Positions 5,267 to 12,030 of a DNA stretch of 12,030 nt are shown here, piece by piece. The stretch is from Clostridiales bacterium. GTDB lineage: Bacteria; Bacillota; Clostridia; Oscillospirales; Butyricicoccaceae. The stretch is from contig JANZZB010000037.1 in NCBI GenBank assembly GCA_026419635.1, forward strand, positions 1-12,030. Direction: 5' to 3'. Below the pieces are notes generated by a model. That model was given only the letters and a program-made list of their open reading frames with translations. It was not told the origin of the DNA and did not search any database. The position numbers and the translations under genes are program-made. How positions within the stretch are numbered: position 1 is the stretch's first letter; the number at the start of each line of letters is the position of its first letter.

Positions 5267-6627
5267 ACACCGATATAAAAAAACAAACTATAATTGATAA
5301 AAGCCGGATTTCTAAGTCACAATATCTTTCAAATCTTTTGCAGGAAGCGCTCCGTCATCGTCTTTTAAGCGATGATGAGCTTAAACAGATTCAAATTCAA
5401 ATTGTAGAACTTCTGTCAAAACAAGTGGATCGTTTTACCGGAAAAGAAAGCAGTTCGCTGAAGGTAGAAACAGCACAAGAACTTTTGCAGTCAACGCTTT
5501 ATTTGATCAGCTTATATTTAAAAACGATACCGGATGCCGATTTATGTGTAGAGCTTATCAAAAAGAACCGTATTAAGGAGTTCTTTGATAAAGGCAGACA
5601 AGTAATTAAGAAACAAATCATTGATACGCAATTATTGTTTAAAGCAGTGTTAAAAAATCGAATCATAACGGATGTTATTGCTTATAACGATACAATCGAT
5701 CATGCGATTCCGGAATTTTTTCTGAAATATGATTCGGAATTTGGCTCACACGAAACAACGGCCTCGATTGATTACCCGTTATGTCTTTCAAATATCGAAA
5801 CGACAGGAATAGAGTACATCAGTGAATATTTAAAAAAATTATATTATGAGAACTTTTTTTGCAAAAAGTTCTCTGAAAAATCTGTTAATGAGCTGCTGTT
5901 CGATTCTGATAAAAACTATCAGGATTTGCTTTTTAATGTTTTTGAAATAATATTATTCAATTCAATCGGTTCTGTGTTATTAAATCGGAGCGCGTATGAT
6001 ATCAGCTTATCTGCTGATGATTTAAATCAACTGAGTCAGAAAATGATCTTGAGAAGTAAAACAGAAATCGAACTGGAGCTTTCAAATTCAGCGGATAAGT
6101 TAATGAACGAATTAAATATTTCAAATACGTTTTTGCGTGAATATATTTTAGAAACAATGATGAAAATGTCTTCAAAATTCACAGGTGCATTAAAAAACGA
6201 TCAATTGGATATCTTGTTCGTACAACATAAAGAAAGGGATAGGGAGCACGAGATTCGTTTTGAAGACGGGGGAAAATTAGATGACGAGAAGCTTCGAAAG
6301 CTGATTGATATAATAAGCGCTTATGATTTGGTTGAGGATAAAATCTCTGTTATCAAAACCAATATTCATAGCATCACAGACTTGATTGATATTTTGGAGT
6401 CCTGCTGTATTTTCGAGGAGGAATATATAAGCTTATTTGAGTCGTTAAACGATTTTGAGTTAGCTCTATTATTAAACCAACTTCCGATTCATCCGCAAAA
6501 CGAGGATTTTGCTTCTGAAAAGTTTGAAAAAGAATGGCAAGACCGATTTGTTTTTTATCTAAAACAGCTTGATACAAAACAATTAAAAAATATAAAAGAT
6601 CTTTCTGAAAAAATTACGATGATATAA
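5263..6627 (+). CDS. Conserved hypothetical protein, DUF6179-like
   Basis: Function unknown. It resembles, from memory, the DUF6179 family that neighbours DUF6323 genes in Clostridia. It has 454 residues, is soluble and largely helical, with no signal peptide, membrane helix or familiar catalytic motif. A recognisable N-terminal stretch is RFTGKESSSLKVETAQELLQ (about 56-75). The C-terminal third has charged helices that could support protein contacts. I place the start at ATG 5263, not ATG 5257: AGGAGG (5250-5255) lies 7 nt before 5263 but only 1 nt before 5257. ATG 5263 also overlaps the upstream stop as ATGA, the usual sign of translational coupling. The gene is last in its operon and runs straight into the hairpin-rich gap. 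Confidence 0.7.
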   Translation: MNTDIKKQTIIDKSRISKSQYLSNLLQEALRHRLLSDDELKQIQIQIVELLSKQVDRFTGKESSSLKVETAQELLQSTLYLISLYLKTIPDADLCVELIKKNRIKEFFDKGRQVIKKQIIDTQLLFKAVLKNRIITDVIAYNDTIDHAIPEFFLKYDSEFGSHETTASIDYPLCLSNIETTGIEYISEYLKKLYYENFFCKKFSEKSVNELLFDSDKNYQDLLFNVFEIILFNSIGSVLLNRSAYDISLSADDLNQLSQKMILRSKTEIELELSNSADKLMNELNISNTFLREYILETMMKMSSKFTGALKNDQLDILFVQHKERDREHEIRFEDGGKLDDEKLRKLIDIISAYDLVEDKISVIKTNIHSITDLIDILESCCIFEEEYISLFESLNDFELALLLNQLPIHPQNEDFASEKFEKEWQDRFVFYLKQLDTKQLKNIKDLSEKITMI

Positions 6628-6638
6628 TGTCCACTGAA

Positions 6639-6716
6639 CAAATGCGATTTTCGAACCGCATTTGCCCATAGTCCGCATTTTACGAACTATGGGTGGCAAA
6701 ACAAGCTTGTTTTGCC
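6639..6716 (+). other. Three abutting perfect hairpins, candidate structured RNA
   Basis: Three stems follow with almost no gap. CAAATGCG (6639-6646) pairs with CGCATTTG (6657-6664). CCCATAGT (6665-6672) pairs with ACTATGGG (6686-6693). GGCAAAACAAG (6695-6705) is followed by its own complement, ending at 6716. AATGT (6626-6630) and ACATT (6726-6730) could close the three stems into a four-way junction, though this closing helix would use part of the stop codon of the preceding gene. No U tract follows, so this is not an ordinary terminator. I do not recognise it as a known RNA family. Confidence 0.5.
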
Positions 6717-6746
6717 GTTTCTGATACATTGCATGACTGTCTATTA

Positions 6747-6869
6747 AATTTGGAACCCTGTTTCAAATTCTAAATGCAAGGTTTTTATAAAACAAGACGC
6801 GAAAACCTTGCATCTGAATAGCTGAAAATGGCCTTAAGCCGCTCTGCAGCGTCATTTTCCAGTTATTCA
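6747..6869 (+). other. Further hairpin series in the 6628-6950 gap
   Basis: Three more stems continue the structured block. AATTTGGAAC (6747-6756) pairs with GTTTCAAATT (6760-6769), one G-U, loop CCT. ATGCAAGGTTTT (6774-6785) pairs perfectly with 6802-6813 around a 16-nt loop. TGAATAGCTGAAAATG (6815-6830) pairs with 6853-6869 with one bulged C and one G-U, and holds a small CGCT/AGCG stem (6840-6851) in its loop. No open reading frame of note and no promoter is evident. The block lies between two convergent genes. Confidence 0.5.
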
Positions 6870-6880
6870 GCAGGAATTAT

Positions 6881-6922
6881 AAAAAAATCCACCACCCATT
6901 CTGTCATAAACAGACTGTGTGG
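6881..6922 (-). terminator. Likely terminator of the tetR gene
   Basis: Read on the minus strand, CCAC (6922-6919) and TCTGT (6914-6910) pair with ACAGA (6904-6900) and GTGG (6895-6892), interrupted by a 4-by-4 internal loop, and seven U follow (6887-6881). It begins about 30 bp past the tetR stop. An enclosing inverted repeat, AGGAATTATAA (6872-6882) with its complement at 6936-6946 (one G-U), brackets it. Confidence 0.55.
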
Positions 6923-6950
6923 CAGAGTATTTTACTTATAATTCTTATGA

Positions 6951-7568
6951 TCACCAAAACTCTTTTAGTTTATAATCTTTCATTTTGCATCGTTCGGGAA
7001 TCGGGTCAATAATTTTTTCAAACATATATCGCAATGGGTTCCAAATATCAAACGATCCATTTTTAATACACCATATAAAAATAGTGGAGTACATGGATTG
7101 ATTCATCAAAAGCAAAAGAACGGACGGCTCGGTTTTGTTTAATATTTCACCGCTTAATTGTCCTTTTTCAATAATATTTATTTGAAGATCGCGTAACCGT
7201 TTATGATCTTCTGATATTTCAAAAGTGCCGATATCATCGGTTAAATTTTTAATAAGCAACTGTTTCGTAATCGTCACACCGGAATTTACTATGAATTCAA
7301 CTTTGTTTTTTCTTAAAAGCCAAAGCTGCTCGACATAAGAATCATTTGTAAATATATTTGCTAATTCAGAGGCACTTAAAAGACATGGTATCTTGTAGAA
7401 CGGCTTTAAAAGTTCGTCTTTCGCCTTAAAATAATAATAAAAAGTGTGTTTGTTGATGCCGCTGGCTTCACAAATCTCATTTAGCGTTACATTTTCAAAC
7501 CCTTTTTGACCAAATAATTTAAGTGCTTCCTGACGAATGCGTTTTTTCGTTGCGTTCTCATACTCCAT
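6951..7568 (-). CDS. TetR/AcrR-family transcriptional regulator
   Basis: This is a one-component repressor, probably of the divergent exporter operon. The N-terminal TetR DNA-binding domain is at about 6-54: RIRQEALKLFGQKGFENVTL (10-29), then the helix-turn-helix EICEASGINKHTFYYYF (31-47), followed by KAKDELL. The remaining 150 residues form the variable ligand-binding and dimer domain. The length of 205 residues is normal. I place the start at ATG 7568, because AGAGGTG ends 6 nt upstream. The in-frame GTG at 7577 lies inside that ribosome binding site and is unlikely. The gene shares a 166-bp divergent intergenic region with the ABC operon (start GTG 7735), the arrangement typical of local TetR control. 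The effector ligand is unknown. Confidence 0.9.
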   Translation of the reverse strand: MEYENATKKRIRQEALKLFGQKGFENVTLNEICEASGINKHTFYYYFKAKDELLKPFYKIPCLLSASELANIFTNDSYVEQLWLLRKNKVEFIVNSGVTITKQLLIKNLTDDIGTFEISEDHKRLRDLQINIIEKGQLSGEILNKTEPSVLLLLMNQSMYSTIFIWCIKNGSFDIWNPLRYMFEKIIDPIPERCKMKDYKLKEFW

Positions 7569-7602
7569 GTTTTTCACCTCTTTTGCCGCTTATCTGTTAT
7601 TT

Positions 7603-7631
7603 ATGTTATCAATATTATGCATGAATGTCAA
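7603..7631 (-). promoter_or_regulatory. tetR promoter
   Basis: On the minus strand a perfect TTGACA (7631-7626) is followed after 17 bp by TAACAT (7608-7603), a 4/6 match to TATAAT. Transcription would start about 30 nt before the ATG. Its -35 box and that of the divergent exporter promoter form the inverted pair ATGTCAA (7625-7631) and TTGACAT (7670-7676), so one bound regulator could affect both. Confidence 0.55.
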
Positions 7632-7669
7632 ATGAAAATGAAAACAAAGTATACATAACACATTACAGA

Positions 7670-7698
7670 TTGACATGATAATGGTACCGTGGTATCAT
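7670..7698 (+). promoter_or_regulatory. Exporter operon promoter with candidate TetR operator
   Basis: TTGACA (7670-7675) is followed after 17 bp by TATCAT (7693-7698, 5/6) with an extended TG at 7690-7691, a strong housekeeping promoter. Within it, ATGATA (7675-7680) and TATCAT (7693-7698) are 6-bp inverted arms, 12 bp apart, that span the spacer and the -10 box over 24 bp, a size and place expected of a TetR-family operator. Transcription would begin near 7705, so translation cannot begin at the ATG at 7675. Confidence 0.65.
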
Positions 7699-7734
7699 AA
7701 GATCACGTACAAAGTTGAAAGGGGCCTTTCTTTC

Positions 7735-9462
7735 GTGACAAGGCTGATAAAATATTCAAAGCCATACATTTTCATTATACTTGGCGCAATTGTTTTGTTG
7801 TTTTTGCAAGCGATGTGCGACCTTGCTTTGCCGGACTTCATGTCCGAAATCATCAATAACGGCATTGCAAACGGAGACTCGGGATACATATTCAAGATGG
7901 GATTCGAAATGCTCGGAGTTACGATTTGCAGCGCGGCATTTGCCGTAACTGTAGGATATCTTGCGGCAAGAGTGGCTGCCGGAATGTGCAGAACGTTAAG
8001 AAAAGAATTGTTTGAAAAAGTTGAATCTTTTTCAAATGCAGAATTTGATAAATTTTCAACATCGTCACTGATAACCAGAACGACGAACGATATTACACAA
8101 ATCCAGATGCTTGTCGTTTTATTGATTCGTATGATGTTTTACGCGCCGATTTTAGGTGTCGGCGGTGTTGTTCATGCGATCGCAAACAGCAAATCAATGT
8201 CATGGATTATATTTCTTGCGGTTATAGTCCTGCTTTGTATTGTCGGATTTATGTTTATATTCGCTTTACCAAAATTTAAGATGATACAAACTTTGATTGA
8301 TCGGTTAAATCAGGTTGTTCGTGAAAATCTGGAAGGTATGTCCGTTATCCGCGCTTTTAATACGCAGCAATTTGAAGAACAGCGCTTTGACAAGGCAAAC
8401 CGTGAATTAACTTCCACAAATCTGTTCGTAAACAGGCTGATGGCCGGTATGATGCCGTCGATGATGCTGCTTATGAATCTTATAACCGTTCTTATTATCT
8501 GGGTGGGATCAAAACAAGTATCCGCCTTCCAAATGGATGTCGGTGAAATGATGGCATATATGCAATATGTCATGCAGATCATTATGGCCTTTCTTTTGAT
8601 GTCTCTCACATTTATTATGGTTCCTCGCGCTTCGGTTTCTGCAGCACGTATAGCGGATGTGCTTGAAACCATGCCCTCCGTTTCGGATGCGGAGAATGCG
8701 CAAAGCCTTGCTAATTGCCGTGGGTTTATTGAGTTTAAGGATGTTTGCTTCCGATACCCGGGAGCGGAAGAAGATGTTTTGCATAACATTAGTTTTTTAT
8801 CAGGTCCTGGCCAAACAACGGCTTTTATCGGTTCAACCGGTTGCGGCAAATCAACATTATTAAATTTAATCCCCCGATTTTATGATGCCACAGAGGGGGA
8901 GGTTTTACTTGACGGAGTGAATATTAAAAATATTTTGCTACAGGATCTAAGAAAAAATCTTGGATACGTTCCCCAAAAAGGCATCCTTTTTTCCGGAACG
9001 ATTGGCAGCAATTTAATATATGGGGATAAAAACGCTACAGAGGAAATGATTCTTGCTGCTGCGGATATTGCACAGGCCACAGAAATCATAGAGGAAAACC
9101 CGGAAAAACTGGATGCGCCTATTGCTCAGGGGGGAACGAATGTATCCGGTGGTCAAAAACAAAGGCTTTCCATAGCTCGAGCCATCGTCAAAAAACCTCA
9201 AATCTATATATTTGACGATTCTTTTTCGGCGCTTGATTTTAAGACGGATGCCGCATTACGAGCTCGTCTAAAAAACAGTACAGGAAACACCACAGTTTTA
9301 ATAGTCGCCCAAAGAATAAGCACGGTAATGTCTGCGGACCAGATTATTGTTCTTGATCAAGGGAGAATCGTTGGTAAGGGCACACATTCCGAACTGATGA
9401 AGAATTGTGAAATTTATAGGGAAATTGCATTTTCGCAGCTGAGTCAGGAGGAACTGGCATGA
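7735..9462 (+). CDS. ABC exporter half-transporter, degenerate-site subunit
   Basis: Membrane domain of six helices (about residues 10-300) fused to an ATPase domain, type IV multidrug-exporter layout. Motifs: Walker A GSTGCGKST (366-374), Q-loop GYVPQ (410-414), signature VSGGQ (470-474), Walker B IYIFDDS (490-496), switch region IVAQR (523-527). Asp495 replaces the catalytic Glu and Gln526 replaces the switch His, so its own ATP site should hydrolyse poorly. These are the changes of the degenerate subunit in heterodimeric exporters such as TM287/288. The start is GTG 7735: AAAGGGG lies 10 nt upstream, the N-terminus then reads VTRLIKYSKPYIF like relatives, and the longer frame from ATG 7675 would overlap the promoter. 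It overlaps the partner gene by ATGA. The substrate is unknown, probably a drug, lipid or peptide. Confidence 0.92.
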   Translation: MTRLIKYSKPYIFIILGAIVLLFLQAMCDLALPDFMSEIINNGIANGDSGYIFKMGFEMLGVTICSAAFAVTVGYLAARVAAGMCRTLRKELFEKVESFSNAEFDKFSTSSLITRTTNDITQIQMLVVLLIRMMFYAPILGVGGVVHAIANSKSMSWIIFLAVIVLLCIVGFMFIFALPKFKMIQTLIDRLNQVVRENLEGMSVIRAFNTQQFEEQRFDKANRELTSTNLFVNRLMAGMMPSMMLLMNLITVLIIWVGSKQVSAFQMDVGEMMAYMQYVMQIIMAFLLMSLTFIMVPRASVSAARIADVLETMPSVSDAENAQSLANCRGFIEFKDVCFRYPGAEEDVLHNISFLSGPGQTTAFIGSTGCGKSTLLNLIPRFYDATEGEVLLDGVNIKNILLQDLRKNLGYVPQKGILFSGTIGSNLIYGDKNATEEMILAAADIAQATEIIEENPEKLDAPIAQGGTNVSGGQKQRLSIARAIVKKPQIYIFDDSFSALDFKTDAALRARLKNSTGNTTVLIVAQRISTVMSADQIIVLDQGRIVGKGTHSELMKNCEIYREIAFSQLSQEELA

Positions 9463-11339
9463 GTGGTTCAAGAGAAAAAGCGCCTAACAGCAGTCCCCGT
9501 GGCATGATGGGCGGGCCCATGGGCGGCATGGGTGGAGGAATGCCCGGCGAAAAAGCAAAGAATTTCAAAGGCACAATGGCGACACTTATTAAATACACTT
9601 CGGAATTCAAGGTTACTTTTATTGTTGTCTTCGTGCTCGCCGCATGTTCATCTGTTTTTTCGATAGTAGGGCCGAAAATTCTCGGCAAGGTTACGACGAA
9701 GCTGTTTGAAGGCCTGATGGCTTGGTATGCCGGAACAGGGCTTTATACCGACTTCGATTATATGGGAAAACTCATAATACTTCTGGCAGGCCTTTATATC
9801 GTTTCTGCGATATTTTCTTACACGCAGGGATATATTATGTCCGGCATATCCATGAAGATTACTTACCGCCTGCGTCGGGATATTTCAGAAAAGATAAACC
9901 GGATGCCTCTTAGTTATTTTGACTCTCGTACACACGGAGAAGTCCTCTCTAGAATAACGAATGATGTCGATACGATAAGCCAGACGCTTAATCAAAGCCT
10001 TACCCAGATGATTACTTCAGTTTCCATGGTGGTCGGCGTGTTGATTATGATGCTGACGATCAGCATTTCTATGACATTGGTAACTTTTTTGATTTTGCCG
10101 ATTTCCTTTTCTTTAATCTTGTTAATTGTAAAGAAATCTCAAAAGCATTTTAAGACTCAACAGGAGTATTTAGGACATATAAACGGACATATTGAGGAGA
10201 CCTACTCGGGACATAATGTAGTACAGGTTTTTAACGGGGAACAAGACGCGGTAGAAAAATTCAATAAGCTAAACAACGAGCTGTATCACTCCGCATGGAA
10301 ATCACAGTACTTATCCGGTCTTATGATGCCTGTAATGAACGCTGTGGGAAATCTGGGTTATGTTGGGGTTTGTATCGTAGGAGGATATCTTGCGATTCAC
10401 AAGGTCATTACCGTTGGTGATATTCAGGCTTTTCTTCAATACGTACGATCTTTTTTACAACCGATTTCTCAGATCGCAAATATTGCAAACACATTGCAGT
10501 CTACTGCTGCTGCGGCTGAGCGTGTTTTTGAATTTATAGATGAGGACGAGGAAGTACCTGAATCGGAAAATCCTGCAGTTGTCGACAAAGTGGAAGGTAA
10601 TGTGGAATTTTGCAACGTTACCTTTGGATATACGAAAGAAAAAATAGTCGTACATAATTTTTCTTCTAAAATTCATTCCGGACAGCGCGTCGCAATCGTC
10701 GGTCATACGGGTGCTGGTAAATCGACCATTGTAAAACTGCTTATGCGGTTCTATGATGTGACAGATGGCGGAATCAAAATCGACGGACATGATATCAGGC
10801 AATTCCGCAGAAAGGATTTGCGATCCATGTTTGGTATGGTACTTCAGGATGCATGGCTTTACCATAATACGATTATGGAAAATATCCGATATGGTAGTTT
10901 TAACGCAACAGACGCTCAAGTTATTGAAGCGGCAAAAGCCGCACATTGCGATGAGTTTATCCGGTCATTACCCGGCGGATATAAAATGGTTATCAATGAG
11001 GAGGCAGGAAATATATCACAGGGTCAGAAACAATTATTGACGATCGCAAGAACAATCTTATCCGATCCGAAGATTTTGATTCTGGACGAAGCAACAAGTT
11101 CTGTTGATACAAGAACTGAAATTCTAATACAAAAGGCGATGGAAAATCTAATGAGAAACCGAACCAGCTTTGTCATTGCACACCGTTTATCGACAATACG
11201 TGATGCAGATTTGATTTTGATGATGAAGGATGGCAACATTGTTGAACAGGGAAATCATGAAGAACTGCTTAAAAAAGGCGGATACTACGCAGATCTTTAT
11301 CAGAGTCAGTTTGCAGACCGTGAGCCTGAAACAGCTTAA
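9459..11339 (+). CDS. ABC exporter half-transporter, catalytic subunit
   Basis: This 626-residue partner has the same layout: a Gly/Met-rich N-terminal extension (about 1-38, with MMGGPMGGMGGGMPGEKAK, common in this subfamily), six membrane helices (about 45-335) and an ATPase domain. Walker A is GHTGAGKST (415-423), Walker B ILILDEA (539-545) with catalytic Glu544, and the switch His is His575 (IAHRL). The signature is ISQGQ (519-523) rather than LSGGQ. That deviant signature faces the degenerate Walker site of the first subunit, so both defects fall in the same composite site, as in TM287/288-type heterodimers. The start ATG 9459 has AGGAGG 7 nt upstream and overlaps the preceding stop, consistent with equal production of the two subunits. 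BmrCD- or LmrCD-like drug export is the likely class. The actual substrate cannot be read from sequence. Confidence 0.93.
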   Translation: MSGSREKAPNSSPRGMMGGPMGGMGGGMPGEKAKNFKGTMATLIKYTSEFKVTFIVVFVLAACSSVFSIVGPKILGKVTTKLFEGLMAWYAGTGLYTDFDYMGKLIILLAGLYIVSAIFSYTQGYIMSGISMKITYRLRRDISEKINRMPLSYFDSRTHGEVLSRITNDVDTISQTLNQSLTQMITSVSMVVGVLIMMLTISISMTLVTFLILPISFSLILLIVKKSQKHFKTQQEYLGHINGHIEETYSGHNVVQVFNGEQDAVEKFNKLNNELYHSAWKSQYLSGLMMPVMNAVGNLGYVGVCIVGGYLAIHKVITVGDIQAFLQYVRSFLQPISQIANIANTLQSTAAAAERVFEFIDEDEEVPESENPAVVDKVEGNVEFCNVTFGYTKEKIVVHNFSSKIHSGQRVAIVGHTGAGKSTIVKLLMRFYDVTDGGIKIDGHDIRQFRRKDLRSMFGMVLQDAWLYHNTIMENIRYGSFNATDAQVIEAAKAAHCDEFIRSLPGGYKMVINEEAGNISQGQKQLLTIARTILSDPKILILDEATSSVDTRTEILIQKAMENLMRNRTSFVIAHRLSTIRDADLILMMKDGNIVEQGNHEELLKKGGYYADLYQSQFADREPETA

Positions 11340-11359
11340 ATAAAGGGGTATGTACACAT

Positions 11360-12010
11360 ATGAACAATCAGATAAAAAATTTTACTCAGAAACTAAACAA
11401 GAAAATTTATATTGCTTTAACCATAATTGTTATTGCAGGATGCGTTTTAGGATATTATTTTCTTTCCGTATCGATGAGCACATTCAGCACTGATAACGCA
11501 AGGGTTACTGCGAAAATGTACCCGATTTCTGCCGTTTCATCCGGAAAATTGTTGGAATGGAATGTCCGAGAAGGCGATTTGGTTCAGAAAGATGAAGTTC
11601 TCGGCAGACAGGAAACGCTGCCTTATATCGTATCACCTATTAACGGCACGGTAGTAAAAAGTGACGTCCAGGCAGGTCAAAGTGAGGCAGTCGGAAGCCA
11701 GCTTGCGATTATTGCGGATACGGACCATATGTATATCGGAGTCAACATCGAGGAAACAAAAATTATGAAGATCGCCGTAGGAGATAGGGTAGATGTAAAA
11801 ATAGACGCTTATAAAGGGAAAATCTTTCACGGCAAGATAACAGAGATTCAAAGCACAACTCAAACTTATTTTTCAGGTATATCAAGTTTTACGACCAGCG
11901 GTACATATAACAAGGTTACACAGCTGATACCTGTTAAAGTTGAAATAGAAAACAAAGAGAACCTTCCAATGGCCTTTGGGATGAATGCACAAGCTAAAAT
12001 ATATTTTTAA
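11360..12010 (+). CDS. HlyD/EmrA-like membrane adaptor protein, short form
   Basis: This is a 216-residue membrane-fusion-type adaptor, third in the exporter operon, 20 bp after the second ABC gene, with AAAGGGG 11 nt before ATG 11360. One N-terminal membrane anchor (about 15-37) is followed by TDNARVTAKMYPISAVSSGK (44-63), the EmrA/HlyD entry motif. Then come a lipoyl-like domain (about 45-120, second half SPINGTVVKSDVQAGQ at 92-107) and a beta-barrel domain (about 122-215). The two lipoyl halves are joined by only a few residues (QETLP, 84-88), so the helical hairpin that reaches outer-membrane channels in Gram-negatives is missing, as suits a single-membrane cell. Its partner may be the ABC pair or a transporter encoded past the window edge. 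No terminator is seen in the last 20 bp. Confidence 0.85.
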   Translation: MNNQIKNFTQKLNKKIYIALTIIVIAGCVLGYYFLSVSMSTFSTDNARVTAKMYPISAVSSGKLLEWNVREGDLVQKDEVLGRQETLPYIVSPINGTVVKSDVQAGQSEAVGSQLAIIADTDHMYIGVNIEETKIMKIAVGDRVDVKIDAYKGKIFHGKITEIQSTTQTYFSGISSFTTSGTYNKVTQLIPVKVEIENKENLPMAFGMNAQAKIYF

Positions 12011-12030
12011 TTACAATAATACTATTACAT

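Noticed and set aside
4462..6633. Shared 11-mer TATAATGTCCA at 4462-4472 and 6623-6633, each before a hairpin
   Set aside because: A match of 11 bases between AT-rich stretches is expected several times by chance in a 12-kb window, and the flanking sequence does not extend the match.
6626..6730. tRNA-like four-way junction from three hairpins and a closing stem
   Set aside because: The arms are 8, 8 and up to 11 bp, there is no T-loop or CCA-type acceptor, and the closing helix is only 5 AT-rich pairs that overlap a stop codon. It is not a tRNA; only a generic structured RNA remains possible.
10455..10946. Minus-strand frame of 163 codons inside the second ABC gene
   Set aside because: It is antisense to conserved ATPase motifs, is Cys/His/Ile-rich without any domain pattern and has no ribosome binding site. 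It is a shadow of the real gene.

Overview
The window looks like an AT-rich chromosomal segment of an anaerobic, endospore-forming Firmicute (class Clostridia, perhaps an Oscillospiraceae/Ruminococcaceae relative). The case rests on a SpoVB-type flippase, a SigI/RsgI sigma/anti-sigma pair, Gram-positive ribosome binding sites, TTG and GTG starts, and a BmrCD-like heterodimeric ABC exporter. No rRNA, tRNA, CRISPR array, transposase or phage gene was recognised.

Left part (1-4389, all genes on the minus strand). spoVB (155-1753) has a good match to a sporulation sigma-E promoter upstream, at 1817-1846. Behind it lies a sigI-rsgI operon (3724 to 1991) for a membrane-stress sigma factor and its transmembrane anti-sigma factor, closed by a perfect palindromic terminator. 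Next comes a small single-PAS-domain gene (4389-4051). Between sigI and the PAS gene is a 220-bp block of five back-to-back hairpins bracketed by two almost identical terminators. A truncated copy of its right end recurs at 77-114.

Middle part (4390-6950). A 385-bp regulatory region carries several inverted repeats built around TGGTATAAT, which form extended -10 promoters on both strands. A strong promoter at 4637-4666 reads into a two-gene, translationally coupled operon (4775-5266 and 5263-6627). Its products resemble the DUF6323 and DUF6179 families and have no known function. Downstream, in the 323-bp gap before the convergent tetR gene, there is an unusual run of six or seven hairpins, three of them perfect and directly abutting.

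Right part (6951-12010). A TetR-type repressor (minus) is divergent from an operon of two ABC half-transporters and a HlyD/EmrA-like membrane adaptor. The first ABC subunit has a degenerate ATP site (Asp for the catalytic Glu, Gln for the switch His) and the second carries a deviant SQGQ signature, so the pair should form an asymmetric heterodimer with one working ATP site. The operon promoter overlaps a 24-bp partial palindrome that is a good candidate TetR operator, and it shows that the first ABC gene starts at GTG 7735 rather than at the upstream ATG. The operon may continue past the right edge, because no terminator is seen.
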